This document shows positions 4,637 through 9,958 of a stretch of 9,958 nt of DNA, in pieces. The stretch comes from an uncultured Pseudomonadota bacterium (GTDB lineage: Bacteria; Pseudomonadota; Alphaproteobacteria; Rs-D84): assembly GCA_946628805.1 (NCBI GenBank), contig CAMOXB010000126.1, positions 1 to 9,958 of the forward strand, given 5' to 3'. The notes under the pieces are model-generated. The model ran no database searches. It was not told the origin of the DNA and worked only from the letters and a program-made list of their open reading frames with translations. The translations under genes were made by a program, and so were the position numbers. Every line of letters starts with the position of its first letter. The stretch's first letter is position 1.

Positions 4637-4768
4637 TGGCAGTCTCAATATGACAACTTTAGAACTATTCTGTCTGCGAACTATGCAGAAATCATGGAAA
4701 ACTTAAATGCTTTGGAGGAATTTTTGAACTCTATTCAAAGTGTCGGAAACCGTATGCATCAAATCTGA
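4637..4768 (+). pseudogene. Possible gene-end fragment following terminator T3
   Basis: In the same relative frame as repeat B (TGG-CAG immediately after the terminator) an open stretch of 43 codons runs to TGA 4766-4768. Its translation is helical and acidic ('SANYAEIMENLNALEEFL') and looks protein-like, but it is unrelated in sequence to repeat B after WQ. There is no convincing start or ribosome binding site. The last 38 bases overlap the leftward 60-residue ORF on the opposite strand, so at most one of them is likely to be functional there. Listed as a possible truncated gene only. Confidence 0.25.
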
Positions 4769-4913
4769 TAGTCTGATAAGAACTACCGATAACTATGACA
4801 TCTGTTCCGGAATGATATGCATCCCTAGCACACCTAACCGTTGTCAGATAGTTTCCATTAATCTTTCGAACTATCACATCGTTACCAGACCATTCAAATG
4901 TTACCCCTGTCAT
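4731..4913 (-). CDS. Small protein of unknown function, translationally coupled to the recombinase
   Basis: 60 residues. Its ATG (4913-4911) overlaps the recombinase stop in the arrangement ATGA, with AAAGGTGG seven bases upstream inside the recombinase gene, so translation is probably coupled. The protein is beta-prone with alternating polar and hydrophobic residues ('TGVTFEWSGNDVIVRKI', then 'GTDVIVIGSSYQTIRF'), has one cysteine, and has no signal peptide or membrane segment. I do not recognise a family. The placement suggests an accessory to, or passenger with, the recombinase. It could also be a relic frame, since 60 codons is short, but the overlap geometry and ribosome binding site argue for a real gene. 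Confidence 0.6.
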   Translation of the reverse strand: MTGVTFEWSGNDVIVRKINGNYLTTVRCARDAYHSGTDVIVIGSSYQTIRFDAYGFRHFE

Positions 4914-5479
4914 GCTTCAACCACCTTTATTTGTTTTGCTGGTGCATAATGATATGTCGACCTAACTGTGATACCAAAATGCTTAGCTATCTGTGAACGG
5001 TTATACTTACCAATCATAGATTTTAATTCATCTATTTGAATATCTGATAAAGAGTTTTTTCTACCTTTATACTTACCCGCCTTTTTAGCAATAGCGACCC
5101 CTTCACGAACCCTTTCTAATATAAGGTTACGTTCCAGTTCACTAATTGCACCAATGATGGTCATAATAGCCTTATTTAAGGGGTCCTCGATGTTTGGGGT
5201 AAAGGTTAGGTTTTCCTTATGGAATTTTACAGTAACACCTTTTTTCTGTAAATCTTCCATCAAAACCAGTAAATCTTTTACATTTCTGCACATGCGGTCT
5301 AGCGAATGCACATTGATAACATCCCCTTGACGAACATTGTCTAACAATTTCTTAAGCTCTGGTCTATTAACATCTTTCCCAGAAGCTTTATCTATATATT
5401 CCCTATCACAAGGAACATCTACTAACTGCCTAGATGTATTTTGGTCTATTGTACTTACTCTCAAATAATTAAATATCAT
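4910..5479 (-). CDS. Serine recombinase, resolvase/invertase family
   Basis: 189 residues. N-terminal catalytic domain with 'YLRVST-DQN' (Ser9 nucleophile, Arg7), 'RPELKKLL' (39-46), 'HSLDRMCRN' (58-66, the SRLxRN-like block with Arg62 and Arg65), and the E-helix with 'AISELERNLILERVREG' (111-127). 'KYKGRK' (136-141) and a C-terminal helix-turn-helix ('RSQIAKHFGITVRSTYHY', 161-178) follow. This is the size and layout of transposon or plasmid resolvases and phage-tail invertases. AAAGGA precedes ATG 5479-5477 by eight bases. It has its own near-consensus promoter with a palindrome in the spacer, suggesting autoregulation. It lies downstream of, and in the same direction as, the RloA/RloB pair. 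Its recombination site is not certain. Confidence 0.93.
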   Translation of the reverse strand: MIFNYLRVSTIDQNTSRQLVDVPCDREYIDKASGKDVNRPELKKLLDNVRQGDVINVHSLDRMCRNVKDLLVLMEDLQKKGVTVKFHKENLTFTPNIEDPLNKAIMTIIGAISELERNLILERVREGVAIAKKAGKYKGRKNSLSDIQIDELKSMIGKYNRSQIAKHFGITVRSTYHYAPAKQIKVVEA

Positions 5480-5521
5480 TCTGTATCCTTTAATCGATTC
5501 TTATGAATTATAACTAATAGA

Positions 5522-5550
5522 ATTATACTTCATAGTATGAAATAAGTCAA
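5522..5550 (-). promoter_or_regulatory. Recombinase promoter with an embedded palindromic operator
   Basis: Minus strand: TTGACT (complement of 5545-5550), exactly 17 bases, TATAAT (complement of 5522-5527). The perfect palindrome TTCATAGTATGAA (5529-5541) fills most of the spacer. A related half-site, TATATTTCATA (5560-5570), repeats TATACTTCATA (5524-5534) 36 bases upstream of the promoter. Binding there would block RNA polymerase; the recombinase itself is the obvious candidate. Confidence 0.75.
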
Positions 5551-5658
5551 GAAAAAGGTTATATTTCATACTTATTAGAGTTGAATCTAGGCTATACCCT
5601 AATTTCATGGTATTAAGACAAAAAAGAACGGCCTTTATTTGATCGTTTTATATTATTT

Positions 5659-6270
5659 CTATACACCAACTCGTTTTATTTTTTCTAATAATTCAATAAT
5701 ATCGGTATATGGAAATTGGTTGGGGTTATTTTCTGCGGTAACTTTCCAGGACATAGCCAATCTTTTTGCTTTCTGGTAACGTTCTTCGGTCATCAATTTT
5801 ATGTCAAACAAAGGCATACCACGATCATGATCATACTTTGGTAAAAAGTCTTTTAATTTAGCTTGGCAAGCTTTGGCTGTATTAGGGAATCCTTTATCTA
5901 TAAAATGCGATAACGCCCATAATTCAATACATGGGTTGGAAATATACAACCTAATCTTCTGGTGTTCTTTTTTACAACTTCTATTATATGTTTTTATTTT
6001 GGTTATTGCTTGTGTTATATCCGCATCATCTAACATATCCTTATCTGCAACAATACATATTAACCTGTTAGCAAACCTTGCATTACTCTGTTGTTTTGAG
6101 TACGCTATGGCAGAATTCATTAAACAATCCAAAGATTCTCCGCAAACCATTCGAGTAACTTTTACCTTATCCTTGGCATACGTTTCTGCAAATTTTTCCA
6201 GATAATCAGGTTCTGTTCTTCTTCCTTCCGAAAACAAATCCACGAATAAAACAAACGGAATCATTACCAT
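5659..6270 (-). CDS. rloB: RloB-like protein, partner of the RloA-like ATPase
   Basis: About 203 residues. RloB-family features are visible: 'SEGRRTEPDYLEKF' near the N-terminus (Glu15, Thr19-Glu20-Pro21), an acidic 'IVADKD' strand end (Asp76, Asp78), and the diagnostic 'YISNPCIELWALSHF' (109-123). The acidic residues are arranged as in TOPRIM-like nuclease folds, so a nuclease role is plausible but inferred. Start choice: ATG 6270 has GGGGA eight bases upstream; ATG 6264 overlaps the rloA stop as TAATG, and a TTG at 6276 is also in frame. Any of them overlaps or abuts rloA, so the two are translationally coupled. The pair corresponds to the AbiLi/AbiLii type of abortive-infection systems as I remember it. 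Length is close to normal for the family. Confidence 0.88.
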   Translation of the reverse strand: MVMIPFVLFVDLFSEGRRTEPDYLEKFAETYAKDKVKVTRMVCGESLDCLMNSAIAYSKQQSNARFANRLICIVADKDMLDDADITQAITKIKTYNRSCKKEHQKIRLYISNPCIELWALSHFIDKGFPNTAKACQAKLKDFLPKYDHDRGMPLFDIKLMTEERYQKAKRLAMSWKVTAENNPNQFPYTDIIELLEKIKRVGV

Positions 6271-7520
6271 TTCCAAATCCCCAAAGTTGGTATCGCCCCA
6301 TATCTTCCTTGTAAATAGTCTTTTAACACATTCTTGTCAAAACGTGGGGCAAATTGTTGTAATGAATATAACTTGGATCTTCCATCGGTTGTTTTTTCAG
6401 TAAACCAAATTTGATCCACTCGCCACAATTCTTGGGTTAATAGATTAATGTTATGCAAGGTAGTTATTATTTGCGATTGTTGTTCAGAATCCATGCAACT
6501 TTGTAACAAATAACGAACCATAATAGGATGCAAAGAAGAATCAAGCTCGTCTATCAACACAATCGCATTTGTTGTTTTCAACAAATAGAAAGCAAGAGAT
6601 AATTCTATTATCTTTTTTGTACCATCGGATTCCCAATTTATTTCAAAACGTTCATTATTGTGGTAAGTATACAGCTTTTTACCCACAAATTGGTTGTCCT
6701 GACGATCTAAAATAAAGAAATCATACCCGTTCCTAACAAACAAATGATCTGGAACAGCTTGTCTAAAACGAACAGACGCATTTACAACCAAACTATTCAG
6801 TTCGCTACCATCTACTTTTTCCCATTTAATTTGCGTTATACTAGGATCAATTTGCTCTAGCAGCTCTTGCAAGTAGTCTTTAAATCCGTTCCCTTTTTCC
6901 ATATAAACATAGAAAGCACTACCAACCGTAGAGTCCAAACGAACACAAAAAACATGTTGCAACCATTCAAAAATATCTTGAAATACATTTTGATGGGGCA
7001 AACTGGGTTCTCCCAACACATTATCAGCATACAATTTGCTAAGGAATAAATCAGTTTTTGTAAATTTTCTATTTAGATAATACTGTATGTCTGATAATAT
7101 GCCATAATCTGATAGTTTTTCTATATCATCTGGTGAACGTTTAAAAATAGTTTTATTATCGCAGTACAGTTCTTCCTTTTCAACAGAAGACAAGTTGCAT
7201 TCAAGCACATACTTATATAAATGTTTGTTTTGCCTGAATTCAAGTTCAAATTTTGATACTTTGTCATCATTAGGTATAAAACTGTAATGTGTTTTGTATA
7301 TGCGGGACACGTTACCAAGCCCGATAGCATCAACAACAAATTGTATTGATCTGATTAAATTTGTCTTTCCGGAATTATTTGCCCCATACACACAGGCACC
7401 CTTCAAGATTCCATTTTTAACCAATTCTTTGTGTTTTGTGGACTTGCTGGTTTTTCTCAAAGTAAAATCAACACGATCCTTAAACGAAAGAAAATTTTCA
7501 ACAGAGAAGTTTACTAACAT
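6264..7520 (-). CDS. rloA: RloA-like AAA-family ATPase (AbiL-like defence ATPase)
   Basis: 418 residues, cytosolic. It is an ABC/SMC-like ATPase of the AAA_15 type: 'VNFSVENFLSFKD' at the start, Walker A 'GANNSGKTN' (46-54), a signature-like 'ESDGTKKIIELS' (297-308), Walker B 'AIVLIDELDSSLHP' (319-332) and the His switch 'TTLHN' (353-357). The RloA-typical end 'QIWFTEKTTDGRSKLYSLQQF' then 'GRYGAIPTLG' completes it. The middle (about 70-290) is the variable insertion. ATG 7520 is chosen because AAGAGGA lies seven bases upstream; an in-frame upstream start would lie within the promoter. It overlaps rloB. Family members couple ATP hydrolysis to an associated effector, here RloB. A defence role is inferred from the family and from the neighbouring recombinase. 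Confidence 0.9.
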   Translation of the reverse strand: MLVNFSVENFLSFKDRVDFTLRKTSKSTKHKELVKNGILKGACVYGANNSGKTNLIRSIQFVVDAIGLGNVSRIYKTHYSFIPNDDKVSKFELEFRQNKHLYKYVLECNLSSVEKEELYCDNKTIFKRSPDDIEKLSDYGILSDIQYYLNRKFTKTDLFLSKLYADNVLGEPSLPHQNVFQDIFEWLQHVFCVRLDSTVGSAFYVYMEKGNGFKDYLQELLEQIDPSITQIKWEKVDGSELNSLVVNASVRFRQAVPDHLFVRNGYDFFILDRQDNQFVGKKLYTYHNNERFEINWESDGTKKIIELSLAFYLLKTTNAIVLIDELDSSLHPIMVRYLLQSCMDSEQQSQIITTLHNINLLTQELWRVDQIWFTEKTTDGRSKLYSLQQFAPRFDKNVLKDYLQGRYGAIPTLGIWKW

Positions 7521-7539
7521 TTTTGATCCTCTTGCAGTT

Positions 7540-7570
7540 ATTATAATAAAACATCCGAGCCCCTTGTCAA
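7540..7570 (-). promoter_or_regulatory. Candidate promoter of the rloA-rloB pair
   Basis: Minus strand: perfect TTGACA (complement of 7565-7570), then TATAAT (complement of 7540-7545) at a long 19-base spacing. An overlapping TTATAA gives 18. The start site falls close to the ribosome binding site, leaving a very short leader. Bases 7571-7725 upstream are T-rich on the plus strand and show no gene. Confidence 0.55.
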
Positions 7571-7725
7571 GCATTTTTTTGTAAAATCAGTTGTTTTTTA
7601 CCTTGTTTTACATAGTTTTTGGTTAGATTTTGTGATTTTTTCGCAAAATCATCATCTTTTTGCTTGACTAAAAGTCCTTTTTTATGTATCATCCAAGTAT
7701 CTGAAAAAGCGATTTTTTGGATAAT

Positions 7726-7752
7726 AAAAAAACCTGATGCGGCAACATCAGG
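7726..7752 (-). terminator. Strong intrinsic terminator upstream of rloA
   Basis: Minus strand: CCTGATG, loop TTGCCG, CATCAGG (7752-7733), followed by seven T (complement of 7726-7732). No leftward protein gene lies immediately upstream, so it must end a short transcript or insulate rloA. Confidence 0.8.
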
Positions 7753-7797
7753 ATATAAAAGAAGCAAGTTACACTTGCCACATAGTTTACTACTACG
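7726..7797 (-). ncRNA. Candidate short RNA of about 70 bases
   Basis: A leftward promoter, TTGCCA (complement of 7828-7833), 18 bases, TATAAT (complement of 7804-7809), predicts a start near 7797. The transcript would contain the hairpin GCAAGT-GTA-ACTTGC (7778-7764) and end at the terminator 7752-7726. The only reading frame is M-W-Q-V. Promoter, compact structure and terminator fit a small RNA. A transcribed leader for rloA is the alternative. Confidence 0.4.
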
Positions 7798-7835
7798 TGT
7801 GATATTATATCACAACTCCATAGGGGTTGGCAAGT
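7773..7835. promoter_or_regulatory. Two-fold symmetric regulatory region
   Basis: The 17-base perfect palindrome TGTGATATTATATCACA (7798-7814) contains the leftward TATAAT. It is flanked almost symmetrically by the inverted pair ACTTGCCA (7773-7780) and TGGCAAGT (7828-7835). A dimeric regulator binding here could control both the leftward short transcript and the rightward gene at 7880. The half-site spacing TGTGA-N7-TCACA is one base too long for a standard CRP site. Confidence 0.6.
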
Positions 7836-7879
7836 TGTAATTTTACATTAACAACAAAAAACTTTATGGGGGTATTATC

Positions 7880-8197
7880 ATGAACGATAAATACAACATT
7901 ATACGAAACGCAATAAAAAACAAACAACAAATATTTGGCACATACATGGGGCGACACAGAGAACTCTGTCCTCATGTGCTAGGATACACCAACGGAAAAG
8001 CACAAGCTTTGTTTTACCAGTTTGGCGGAGAAAGTAATTCCAAACCAATAGAGACAGGCTCCACAAAAAACTGGAGATGTATGGAATTAGATTTGTTGAA
8101 AATTGATAAAGTACAAGATGGTGAATGGCATAAAGCAAACAACCACGCTTTACCTCAACACTGTGTCCAAAACATAGATATAGAAGTACATTTCTAA
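7880..8197 (+). CDS. Conserved hypothetical protein, 105 residues
   Basis: GGGGGT lies eight to nine bases before ATG 7880, and a strong terminator starts one base after the stop, so this is a single-gene unit. The sequence pattern matches a conserved family I have seen in proteobacteria but cannot name: 'RHRELCPHVLGYTNGKAQALFYQFGGES' (residues 25-52), then 'NWRCMELD' (64-71), 'GEWHKANNHALPQHCV' (81-96), and 'NIDIEVHF' at the end. The pattern is reminiscent of the beta-rich WYL-type ligand-sensing fold, but that is only a resemblance. Conserved Cys30, His32, Trp65, Cys67, His84 and Cys95 could bind a metal. It is cytosolic, with no signal peptide. Two bulky palindromic elements upstream suggest tight regulation. 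Confidence 0.85.
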   Translation: MNDKYNIIRNAIKNKQQIFGTYMGRHRELCPHVLGYTNGKAQALFYQFGGESNSKPIETGSTKNWRCMELDLLKIDKVQDGEWHKANNHALPQHCVQNIDIEVHF

Positions 8198-8198
8198 A

Positions 8199-8227
8199 TA
8201 TAAAACCCGCAGATCGCGGGTTTTATA
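8199..8227. terminator. Strong bidirectional terminator
   Basis: TATAAAACCCGC (8199-8210), loop AGATC, GCGGGTTTTATA (8216-8227): twelve perfect pairs with A/T arms, able to act in both directions. It ends the 105-residue protein gene. Confidence 0.85.
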
Positions 8228-8244
8228 ATTTTATTTTCCATTAA

Positions 8245-8274
8245 AAATTACCAAATATTCCCAGATATTACCAG
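8245..8274 (+). repeat. Three imperfect tandem decamers
   Basis: AAATTACCAA, ATATTCCCAG and ATATTACCAG stand head to tail. Neighbouring units differ at one to three positions. At one-helical-turn spacing they could be regulator binding sites for the exported-protein genes starting at 8435. The remaining bases to 8434 show no clear sigma-70 promoter. Confidence 0.4.
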
Positions 8275-8434
8275 AAAAACACCTACTCCCATCCCATGCG
8301 TTTGATAAATCTGTTTACGGTTGTTTTTGAAAGACATTCATCGACTTATTTCAAAACATAAAAAACATCAAAGCAGAACAAAAATATTTTATTATTGCTT
8401 TTATGTAAGTTTATTTTCTACAATAGGATTAGGA

Positions 8435-9388
8435 ATGAAAAGGATAATTGCATTTTCATTGGTGTTTGCTTTGGCTTCTAATGCATTTGGTGCAGAAGTA
8501 CTTGATTTGAATACTGCTTTACAGAACACATATAGAGCCTGTGCAGAGATAGATGATAACCTGCATGATTTGAAGGTTTTGGCTGGTGTAAATACGGCTG
8601 TAACTGCTGTTGGTACCGGATTGGGTGTTGGTGCAGCAGCTACTGGATTTGTAAAAGCAAGCAAAGACAAAGAAATTGAAAGATTGGAAAAAATCCTGGA
8701 AAAATTAAAAAACATTGAATCAAATATGCCTTCAAAACCTACTAATGATGTTGCTTCTTTGCGATCTGGTATGGATGCTTATTATAATGAACATAAAAAC
8801 GATGCTGAAAACAATCCTGAATCTATCCAGGGACAAATAAACGATTTAACAAAACAATCAAAGAATCTTGGTAATTGGCGCACAGGTTTATTGGCTGGAA
8901 ATACAGTAACAAACGTTGCCGGTGCTGTTATTGCAAGCAAAACAATAAATAAAGATGATATTCAAGGACAAATTGATGCCTGTATATCTGCAACAAAAGA
9001 TTTAAATAATGCAATTATGCAAGCCAAAATGAACGGTGAAAATGTTGTTGAAGCACAAAATATATATAAAGCATGTCGTGAATATGAATATGTAGATATT
9101 ACCCCGATAAACAAACGTGGTAAAGGTGCAATGATATCTTCATCTGTTGGTGCAGTTGTTGGTGGAATTGGAACTATAACAAGTGGTTTTGCAAACAGTG
9201 ATAAAATCCGTGACGACAATACAGATGCTGGTAAAAAGAAAGAAAAAGATTTAAATACTGCATCTAACGTTTTATCTGTTGGTGCAACAGCTGCATCTGC
9301 CACTGCAACAGTATTCAATGCAACACAAATCGCAGCCATAAAGAAGGTTGCAAAAGTATCTGAATCTTGCACGGGGGTATTGAAATGA
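8435..9388 (+). CDS. Exported protein with duplicated Gly/Ala-rich hydrophobic segments, unknown function
   Basis: 317 residues. ATG 8435 is preceded by AGGATTAGGA and opens a textbook signal peptide (MKRIIAFSLV to about Gly19/Ala20). An upstream in-frame start would add 38 basic, improbable residues. The mature protein has four Gly/Ala/Ser/Thr-rich hydrophobic segments (about 50-74, 151-168, 232-252, 276-300) with glycine-zipper spacing, separated by charged helical parts. One of these parts (76-97) is likely a coiled coil. 'QNTYRAC' (30-36) recurs as 'QNIYKAC' (208-214), and each half starts and ends with a cysteine (36/183 and 214/312), so the protein looks like an internal duplication. 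It is probably periplasmic or envelope-associated. I do not recognise the family. Its stop overlaps the start of the next gene. Confidence 0.85.
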   Translation: MKRIIAFSLVFALASNAFGAEVLDLNTALQNTYRACAEIDDNLHDLKVLAGVNTAVTAVGTGLGVGAAATGFVKASKDKEIERLEKILEKLKNIESNMPSKPTNDVASLRSGMDAYYNEHKNDAENNPESIQGQINDLTKQSKNLGNWRTGLLAGNTVTNVAGAVIASKTINKDDIQGQIDACISATKDLNNAIMQAKMNGENVVEAQNIYKACREYEYVDITPINKRGKGAMISSSVGAVVGGIGTITSGFANSDKIRDDNTDAGKKKEKDLNTASNVLSVGATAASATATVFNATQIAAIKKVAKVSESCTGVLK

Positions 9389-9958
9389 TGAAGAAAATAC
9401 TCTCATTATTTGTTGTTTTTGTGTTATGTTCTGGTGCTACATATCTAGAAAATGAACAAAAATATTTCTTTTCTTCTGATGTTTTAATTGAAGCATTACA
9501 AAACAATGTGACAGACGAACAAAAACGAGTTGAAGCAGCAACAAAATACTCAGAATTAATGAATCAACAAACTGGTATGGTTTCGATTGATAATTTGTTT
9601 GCTATTTGTCGTGCAGCTGGTTTCAATACATATAAATCAGATGGCTTTAATTCGTGTAAACAATTTATAAATGCATTGATTGAACTGGATGAAGATGCTT
9701 TGTCTGGTTTTTGTCCAGGATTGGATGCCAAAGGTAATAATCCGAATGGGTTAAAAAGCATCACAGATAAAACACGCATAGGTGATTCTTGTTCTTCTAC
9801 AAACATATATGCTGGGGAAGTGGTTTTCAAAAAAGGTTATAACTGCACTTGTATGGCTTATGCTTGTAATGAAGGATACGAATTCAAAGGTGGTTCTTGT
9901 GTAACTATGGTTGCAGATGGTCAAGGTTTTTGTTTGCGTTCTGATAATAAAATACAAA
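9385..9958 (+). CDS. Secreted Cys-rich protein, N-terminal part (gene runs off the right edge)
   Basis: Open for 191 codons to the window end with no stop. ATG 9385 overlaps the previous stop as ATGA, a second in-frame ATG follows at once, and GGGGGTA lies upstream, so the two genes form an operon with coupled translation. The signal peptide is MMKKILSLFVVFVLCSGA; cleavage after Ala18 is more likely than lipidation, because Leu before Cys15 is not a good lipobox residue. Residues 20-110 are mostly helical and polar. The C-terminal visible part is Cys-rich: C136, then C154-x-C156-x4-C161-NEGYEFKGG-S-C172 and C183, an EGF-like or knotted spacing typical of extracellular proteins. I do not recognise the family. 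The full domain set is unknown because the gene is cut. Confidence 0.85.
   Translation, partial: MMKKILSLFVVFVLCSGATYLENEQKYFFSSDVLIEALQNNVTDEQKRVEAATKYSELMNQQTGMVSIDNLFAICRAAGFNTYKSDGFNSCKQFINALIELDEDALSGFCPGLDAKGNNPNGLKSITDKTRIGDSCSSTNIYAGEVVFKKGYNCTCMAYACNEGYEFKGGSCVTMVADGQGFCLRSDNKIQ

Noticed and set aside
7521..7574. Upstream extension of the RloA-like ATPase by 18 residues
   Set aside because: The extension overlaps the -10 and -35 boxes, and ATG 7520 has a well-spaced AGAGGA and the family's usual start.
7798..7814. CRP/FNR binding site
   Set aside because: The half-sites TGTGA and TCACA are separated by seven bases, not six, and no further evidence points to CRP; kept as a generic operator.
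7567..7840. Overlapping open frames of 66 and 73 codons on both strands upstream of rloA
   Set aside because: Both run through the terminator hairpin and promoter elements, lack ribosome binding sites, and have T/A-run composition; treated as non-coding.
8321..8434. Upstream extension of the exported protein by 38 residues
   Set aside because: It would place a basic tail before an excellent signal peptide, and the ATG at 8435 has its own ribosome binding site.
8962..9372. Leftward 136-codon frame opposite the exported Gly/Ala-rich protein
   Set aside because: It is the antisense shadow of an Ala/Gly/Thr-rich gene, with no start signal and no plausible protein pattern.

Overview
This 9958-base window is AT-rich (about one third G+C by eye). 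It encodes many short cytosolic or secreted proteins with Gram-negative-type signal peptides, and no rRNA, tRNA or CRISPR array is visible. It suggests a low-GC, probably host-associated Gram-negative bacterium. An uncultured gut alphaproteobacterium is my impression from the style of the secreted proteins, but the sequence does not prove it. Two serine recombinases, a phage-type lysozyme, a two-gene ATPase/nuclease-like defence pair and duplicated intergenic elements mark it as accessory or mobile-rich DNA.

Layout. (1) 1-1152: a truncated leftward gene for a secreted protein, a roughly 290-base intergenic region, and a rightward serine invertase of the Mpi/Hin type. The intergenic region contains two inverted hix-like sites (centres about 110 bp apart). 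The -35 box TTGACA lies just inside the right site. A good -10 box (TAGAAT) facing the secreted-protein gene lies just outside the left site. In the orientation sequenced the two are not joined. Inverting the segment would place them 16 bp apart. This looks like a phase-variable OFF/ON switch operated by the adjacent recombinase, and it is the strongest finding here. (2) 1156-2208: a leftward GH24 lysozyme behind an intrinsic terminator in its own leader, and a rightward 102-residue protein of unknown function.

(3) 2186-4640: a modular stretch in which two units share the same parts: terminator, a ~97-base repeat (B) with a conserved reading frame, a cargo gene, and a 52-base stem-loop (A). 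The cargo genes are a divergent secreted subtilisin-like protease (+) and a RimJ/RimL-type acetyltransferase (-). A third terminator follows the second unit. A GC-rich palindromic islet (3621-3790) lies between the units. (4) 4731-7570, all leftward: RloA-like ATPase, RloB-like protein, a small serine recombinase with its own promoter and a palindrome in the promoter spacer, and a 60-residue ORF coupled to it by ATGA overlap. RloA/RloB pairs are known from phage-defence (AbiL-like) loci.

(5) 7571-8227: a candidate short RNA ending in an intrinsic terminator, a two-fold symmetric regulatory region, and a conserved 105-residue hypothetical protein with a strong bidirectional terminator. (6) 8228-9958: a rightward pair of translationally coupled exported proteins. 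The first has an internal duplication with Gly/Ala-rich hydrophobic segments. The second is Cys-rich and runs off the window.

Functionally, the window combines a probable surface-phase-variation switch, secreted or envelope proteins (protease, Gly/Ala-rich protein, Cys-rich protein), a candidate anti-phage pair, and recombinases that could shuffle these parts.
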